From positions 6,382 through 70,381 of the forward strand of contig ML213526.1 of the NCBI GenBank assembly GCA_004369045.1: 64,000 nt of DNA, written 5' to 3'. The DNA comes from Heliocybe sulcata. Its lineage: Eukaryota; Basidiomycota; Agaricomycetes; Gloeophyllales; Gloeophyllaceae. The translations under genes and the position numbers were made by a program. The notes beneath the pieces are model-generated. The model did no database searches. It was not told where the DNA came from and saw only the letters and a list, made by a program, of their open reading frames with translations. Shown one piece after another: positions 60,301 through 64,000 of the stretch (position 1 is its first letter; every line of letters begins with the position of its first letter).

Positions 60301-61395
60301 GGTTGATGGACAACTCACGGTACCTTCCTCAGGTATTCTGGCTTGCGGTTTCACTCCTGCAATCTGGGCATATGGCGCTCTATGCCGATGCAGCTGACTT
60401 GCTACGGAAAGCTCTTGAGAAATTGCAAGATCAGGGCACGTTTAAAGAGAAGTTGGTTTCAGAGACTCTGCTTGAAGCACGTGCCCCTCTTACCGAAGCG
60501 GTGTCCCAACTGGACCAGATGCTTCAACTGTCATTCGAGTCCAACTTCTCGTTTTCAATGGCAGCCATCATCTTCAAGGGCGTGCGTGTCTCCGGGCTGA
60601 AGCAGTCTGCGGAAGCGCTGTTGCGGAGCCTCTTGCAAATTACTGTCCGAGTCCACGAGCAGCTGAGCGGTGAGAGCCCGAACTCGGGCCATCCGTTGCC
60701 ATTCGAAGCTCTTGGGTACCTCCTGGCTTTGATCCCCTTCTCCACGACACCTGACTCGTACAAGCAGCTCTTGACCGACTGTAATGCGGATTCGTATTGG
60801 CCGGCAGACGAAGATGGGGCTGCAGGGACCGACATGGACGTCCCTCGCATTCCTTTCGACTTCCTGGGGATTACCGAGTCTGGTACGGCACTACTTGTAA
60901 CTTCCTTCGTCGTGGCGATGCTTGCGACAGCCCAAGGAGATGACGCAGAGACGGAGATGTTATATACGTTGCTTTCGGAAATTGCAAACAATTTCCCCGA
61001 TATCATCCAGCTGGCGTACGTGATAGCCTCAATCTGTGTTCCTGCTCTGACATTCCTTTCTGGTTAGCTTCGAGTCGATGATGGAGAGACTAAGAGACGC
61101 ATTCTCGCATTCGGCCAACCCGGCGATTCTCATGGCTGTCTCCAACATTCTGAAGGTTGCCATTCAAGACCCAAGTCGTGGACCAACGCTCAAAGGATCA
61201 GCGTCCAGTCTCACCACAGTGGACGAGTCGAGTCGTGGTCCTGCGCCGAAGCATCTGGACGCGCTGGAGGAAATGGGCATGAGGGGTCTTATCAACACAT
61301 TCCAGTTCCTTCCAGGGCGCAATCACGGCGGGAAGATCTTAACATGGATACCTGAAATTGTCTCGAGGGTCATAGATTTGGAGATCCGTGATTAA
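51361..61395 (+). CDS. IRA1: Neurofibromin/IRA-type Ras GTPase-activating protein
   Basis: A very large gene, about 2700 residues and more than twenty introns. Most of the length is alpha-helical repeat. The GAP domain spans about 56030-57350: NLFDTRASLMSLLKTLIDRE, then the arginine-finger loop ENESSLFRSNNTTARVL (its Arg corresponds to human NF1 R1276), YNYLRSLILPLI and, across an intron, FIFLRFLSPAVVSP, the FLR signature. A Sec14/PH-like bipartite module follows at about 57700-58650 (FVLSMSKIDVEALDVDLLMY, TLMLTDYQSQLFQIIIDCTA). The start at 51361 is the first ATG before VVVSVINRLKNKLPCNSG, a conserved N-terminal segment, but an upstream exon is possible. Family members stimulate GTP hydrolysis by Ras and so damp cAMP/MAPK signalling, growth and mating responses in fungi. 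Confidence 0.92.
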
Positions 61396-61810
61396 CCTAA
61401 TTCCTGGTTCCATGGTGTGCTATCCGGTGTGCCCTTACTTACTTGCTTTCTCAGTGTCACTGGGTCGGTATTAGTACCGTCTTGATAATTCCTGTCTATT
61501 TGGACTCATATACGCTATCGTTGCTGTCCTCTGAGTTTGCCTATGTATAAATATTGTCGATACAGCCTCTGCAGATCTGCATACCCGTGATGATCCCGGT
61601 CTGTTCAGGAGTAAGGAGGTTCTGGTGAGCGCTGAAGCGCTGATGGTTGATACGGCATACTGCATAATAGTGCAGTAGTGTTACCGTGCGAAAATCAAAC
61701 AACTAGTCTCGGATGATCGAGCGCTGCTACTGCCGGCGTCCACTGCCTTGCCTGCTCATGTTCCTCCGACCGACCTACCTATCATAAAGCACAAACTAAC
61801 GAAACACAAC
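61396..61810. other. Intergenic between two plus-strand genes
   Basis: 415 bp that should contain the IRA terminator and the promoter of the coiled-coil gene. The sequence just before the ATG at 61811 is A-rich (AACACAAC), a normal fungal start context. No other feature is seen. Confidence 0.4.
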
Positions 61811-64000
61811 ATGGATACGACTCTCAGTACTCATCCCATCCCGCCGGAGTCGATACCCAGCACCCCAGATTCTCCGACGAACAGCCTAGCACATGCTACT
61901 ATGACTATTGACGACCTTACACTGGCTTTAACGAATTTCTCCAGGGCACAGAGCCCTGACCCCCCAGCTTCCTTGAACTGCTGCTGTGGGAATGCCGCAT
62001 GCGAGAACTTGAAGGAATGGTTGCTATGCAAGTCCAAGCTCGAGGGACGTCTCACTCTGAGTGCAGGTATGTTTGTCTGATGTCTCCGACATGTGGTGAA
62101 TGAGAATTTCTGCAGAGGTTGGGCAGGCCCTGTTGCGAAGACATGAGGCTTACGTCCGTCGCAATGAGGTTGGTCCTCGGCTTTAGTTCTGTAGCAGACA
62201 CTCACGTCGGTGATGCAGCTCGCGCATCAATCACGGGAACCATCCCTGGCGCTGTCTGAACTGACGGAAGACGACGAGATCGACCCTAGGACACGCGAGG
62301 AGCTGGACAGTCGTGTCGCCTTCCTCGTGCAGGAGAACGCGGTCTTGGAGAAGGTCAGCCCCTTCCCAGCACTCGTGACCACCCACCTTAAGTACGCCTA
62401 GTAGCGACTCGCTCAATCAATGGTGAACTCTGAAGTTGCCGAGTCATCGAATAAGACAGCGCTGCAGCAGCTTGCCGATGCACGGGCGGAGATCTCTCGC
62501 CTGCAGGCGCAGCATGCACGTTCGGTGGGATGGGACACGCGACTAGCAACCGTTGCGCAGGAGAAGGATGATCTACAGCAGGAGAGGGATAGCGAGGCCC
62601 ATAGAGCGCGGATGGCGGAGGTGCGGCTGGCCGCACTAAAGGAGAAATCTTGTAAGCTTCAATCCACCGCTTCAGGAAATGTGATCTTCTAAACGTACGC
62701 CATAGCTAAGCTGCAATTGGAAGTCCGTCGTCTCTACAAGGAACTTGAAAAGCAGAGATCTCATAGGCTGGAATTGTCCGAGGAAGTTCTGTCAGAGGCT
62801 CGCTCCCACCTTGAGTCGCTGCAGCAATCGGTATGTGCCCCTGTCGACTCGATTTCTCCGGTAGCTCACGAAACAGCAGCGATTTGGCCATTCCACTACC
62901 ACCGAAGATCCGGAAGTATCCAAGGTGCTCGAAACCCTTGTAGCTGACAACGAAGCGTTGAAACACGACAACGCGGAACTACAGAATCTACTGACGGAGA
63001 CACGAGAAGATTACCGTTCCCTCCAAGAAGAAGTCGAAGAGCACCGGGCTACTTTGCTTTCGAAGACAGGCAGTAAGTTATATTCATATGTACGGAGTAT
63101 TAGTGTCCGTTCCTCAACCCGCTGTCGCAGTGGAGACCCCTCAATCCCGGCACCGCGTCACGAATAGCCAGTCCTCAATAACTTACATCCGTTCCCCTAA
63201 TTTCAGCGCAAATACCGCGCTGTCGCCTTTGTCGACTAGTTTCTTTACGGGGAGACGAGCTCCCAGCGCAGAACGTGCCGCGAAGCGCAGATCGTTTGTG
63301 AGCCAGTCTAGATAGCTGATTGAGAGGCGTATTAAAGGTTTCTGTATCTTAGGAACCACTCACCCCGGAGACAGACCGCACCATGCTCTCTACCGATGAG
63401 GCGAAGCTGAGTTCTTCCAACTACATGGGGACCCAGCATTCTCCGCATAGAGGGGGCAATGATTTGGAGGAGGATGTCTCGACAGAGCATGCCCCGAGCC
63501 AGAAGCCATTGCTCCTCCTCTCCCGTACCAAGGCCGTCCAAACCGAGCCTACCTGGTCAGGCATGCTTGCACCTTCACCGGCGTACTCTGCCACAACTCC
63601 CGGCGACGGGCACTCCGAGTCGTCCTCCCTTACGGACTCTAGCCAGAACTCCGCACTCGGTAGCATTATAGAACGTGTCGGCACCCTCCTCAACCGCCTC
63701 ACCCAAGCCGACGCACTGACACTCACCAACCGACTTAAGCGACAACACCTTCACGGCGCTGACGTGGGGCACCTATCCCGGACAACTGTCGACTCGATCA
63801 TCAATGAGGTTACAGGGCTGCGCGCTCAGTACCGTGCGTTGTTGGAAGACGAGAAGATTGTGGTGACGTGTACGCGGAAGGAGCTTCGGGCGCTGTTCAA
63901 GGTGCTGAGGGAGGTGTTCCTCGAGATGGGGCAGCTAAGAGTCACACTGAACGATGTGATTCTTGACCCGAGTATCGCGCCGAAGGTGCGAGATATGGCC
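61811..64000 (+). CDS. Coiled-coil protein of unknown function, cut by right edge
   Basis: Open at the right end of the window. The N terminus is Ser/Pro/Thr-rich and then CCCGNAACENLKEWLLCKSK, a Cys-rich patch next to a helix. Long coiled coils follow over several short exons: VAFLVQENAVLEK, LQQLADARAEISRLQAQHAR, LQLEVRRLYKELEKQRS, KVLETLVADNEALKHDNAEL and LLTETREDYRSLQEEVEEHR. After a disordered Ser-rich stretch, the last exon (about 63352 onward) is helical and looks conserved: SIIERVGTLLNRLTQADALT, HLSRTTVDSIINEVTGLRAQ and VTCTRKELRALFKVLREVFL. I do not recognise the family. Coiled coils with a C-terminal helical domain suggest a scaffold at the cytoskeleton or cortex, which is inference only. 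Confidence 0.75.

Noticed and set aside
51361-61395. First reading as a Furry/Tao3/Mor2 cell morphogenesis protein
   Set aside because: The helical repeats alone look similar, but the arginine finger, FLRFLSP motif and Sec14-like module identify a neurofibromin/IRA Ras GAP.

Overview
This 64 kb window is nuclear DNA of a filamentous basidiomycete fungus, most likely an Agaricomycete. Genes are dense and broken by many short (about 40-75 bp) GT-AG introns. Intergenic gaps are short, and a membrane protein family typical of mushroom-forming fungi (DUF6533 type) is present. Gene models below were joined by eye from conserved protein sequence and in-phase splice sites, so ends are firmer than internal exon borders.

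Layout. 1-4.1 kb: gene-poor, with a MITE-like inverted-repeat element and one doubtful open frame. 4.1-7.5 kb (+): TRP-like/FLC membrane protein. 7.7-10.3 kb (-): CNH-domain protein. 10.8-12.1 kb (-): orphan zinc-knuckle protein with a C-terminal membrane anchor. 12.4-13.9 kb (+): NDUFAF5-type complex I assembly factor. 14.2-15.7 kb (+): NOP13-like nucleolar RRM protein. 15.9-18.1 kb (-): TPA1/OFD1 prolyl hydroxylase. 18.9-20.1 kb (-): four-helix membrane protein. 20.1-25.2 kb: gene-poor, but hiding a finely split DUF6533-type membrane gene. 25.3-26.3 kb (+): RRP7. 26.6-31.2 kb (+): AT-hook and C2H2 zinc-finger protein. 31.4-34.7 kb (+): a protein whose N terminus reads as a fused H2B-like/H2A-like histone-fold pair. 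34.9-39.2 kb (-): second-largest RNA polymerase I subunit. 39.4-42.7 kb (+): Nup98/Nup116-type nucleoporin. 43.2-44.3 kb (-): membrane-anchored acyl-protein thioesterase. 44.4-45.6 kb (+): TRM10. 46.3-49.4 kb (-): three-RRM protein of the NGR1/NAM8/CSX1 type. 51.4-61.4 kb (+): neurofibromin/IRA Ras GTPase-activating protein. 61.8 kb to the right edge (+): coiled-coil protein of unknown role, cut by the window.

Much of the content is housekeeping: ribosome production (RPA2, NOP13, RRP7), tRNA modification, translation-linked hydroxylation, nuclear transport, respiration and Ras control. Several pairs share short divergent promoters (thioesterase/TRM10 about 59 bp, RPA2/nucleoporin 236 bp, zinc-knuckle/NDUFAF5 383 bp). 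The most unusual gene is the 31.4-34.7 kb histone-doublet protein: its fold order matches the histone pseudodimer of animal SOS proteins, but it has no visible RasGEF catalytic region. I saw no recognisable retroelement, rRNA, tRNA or CRISPR array.
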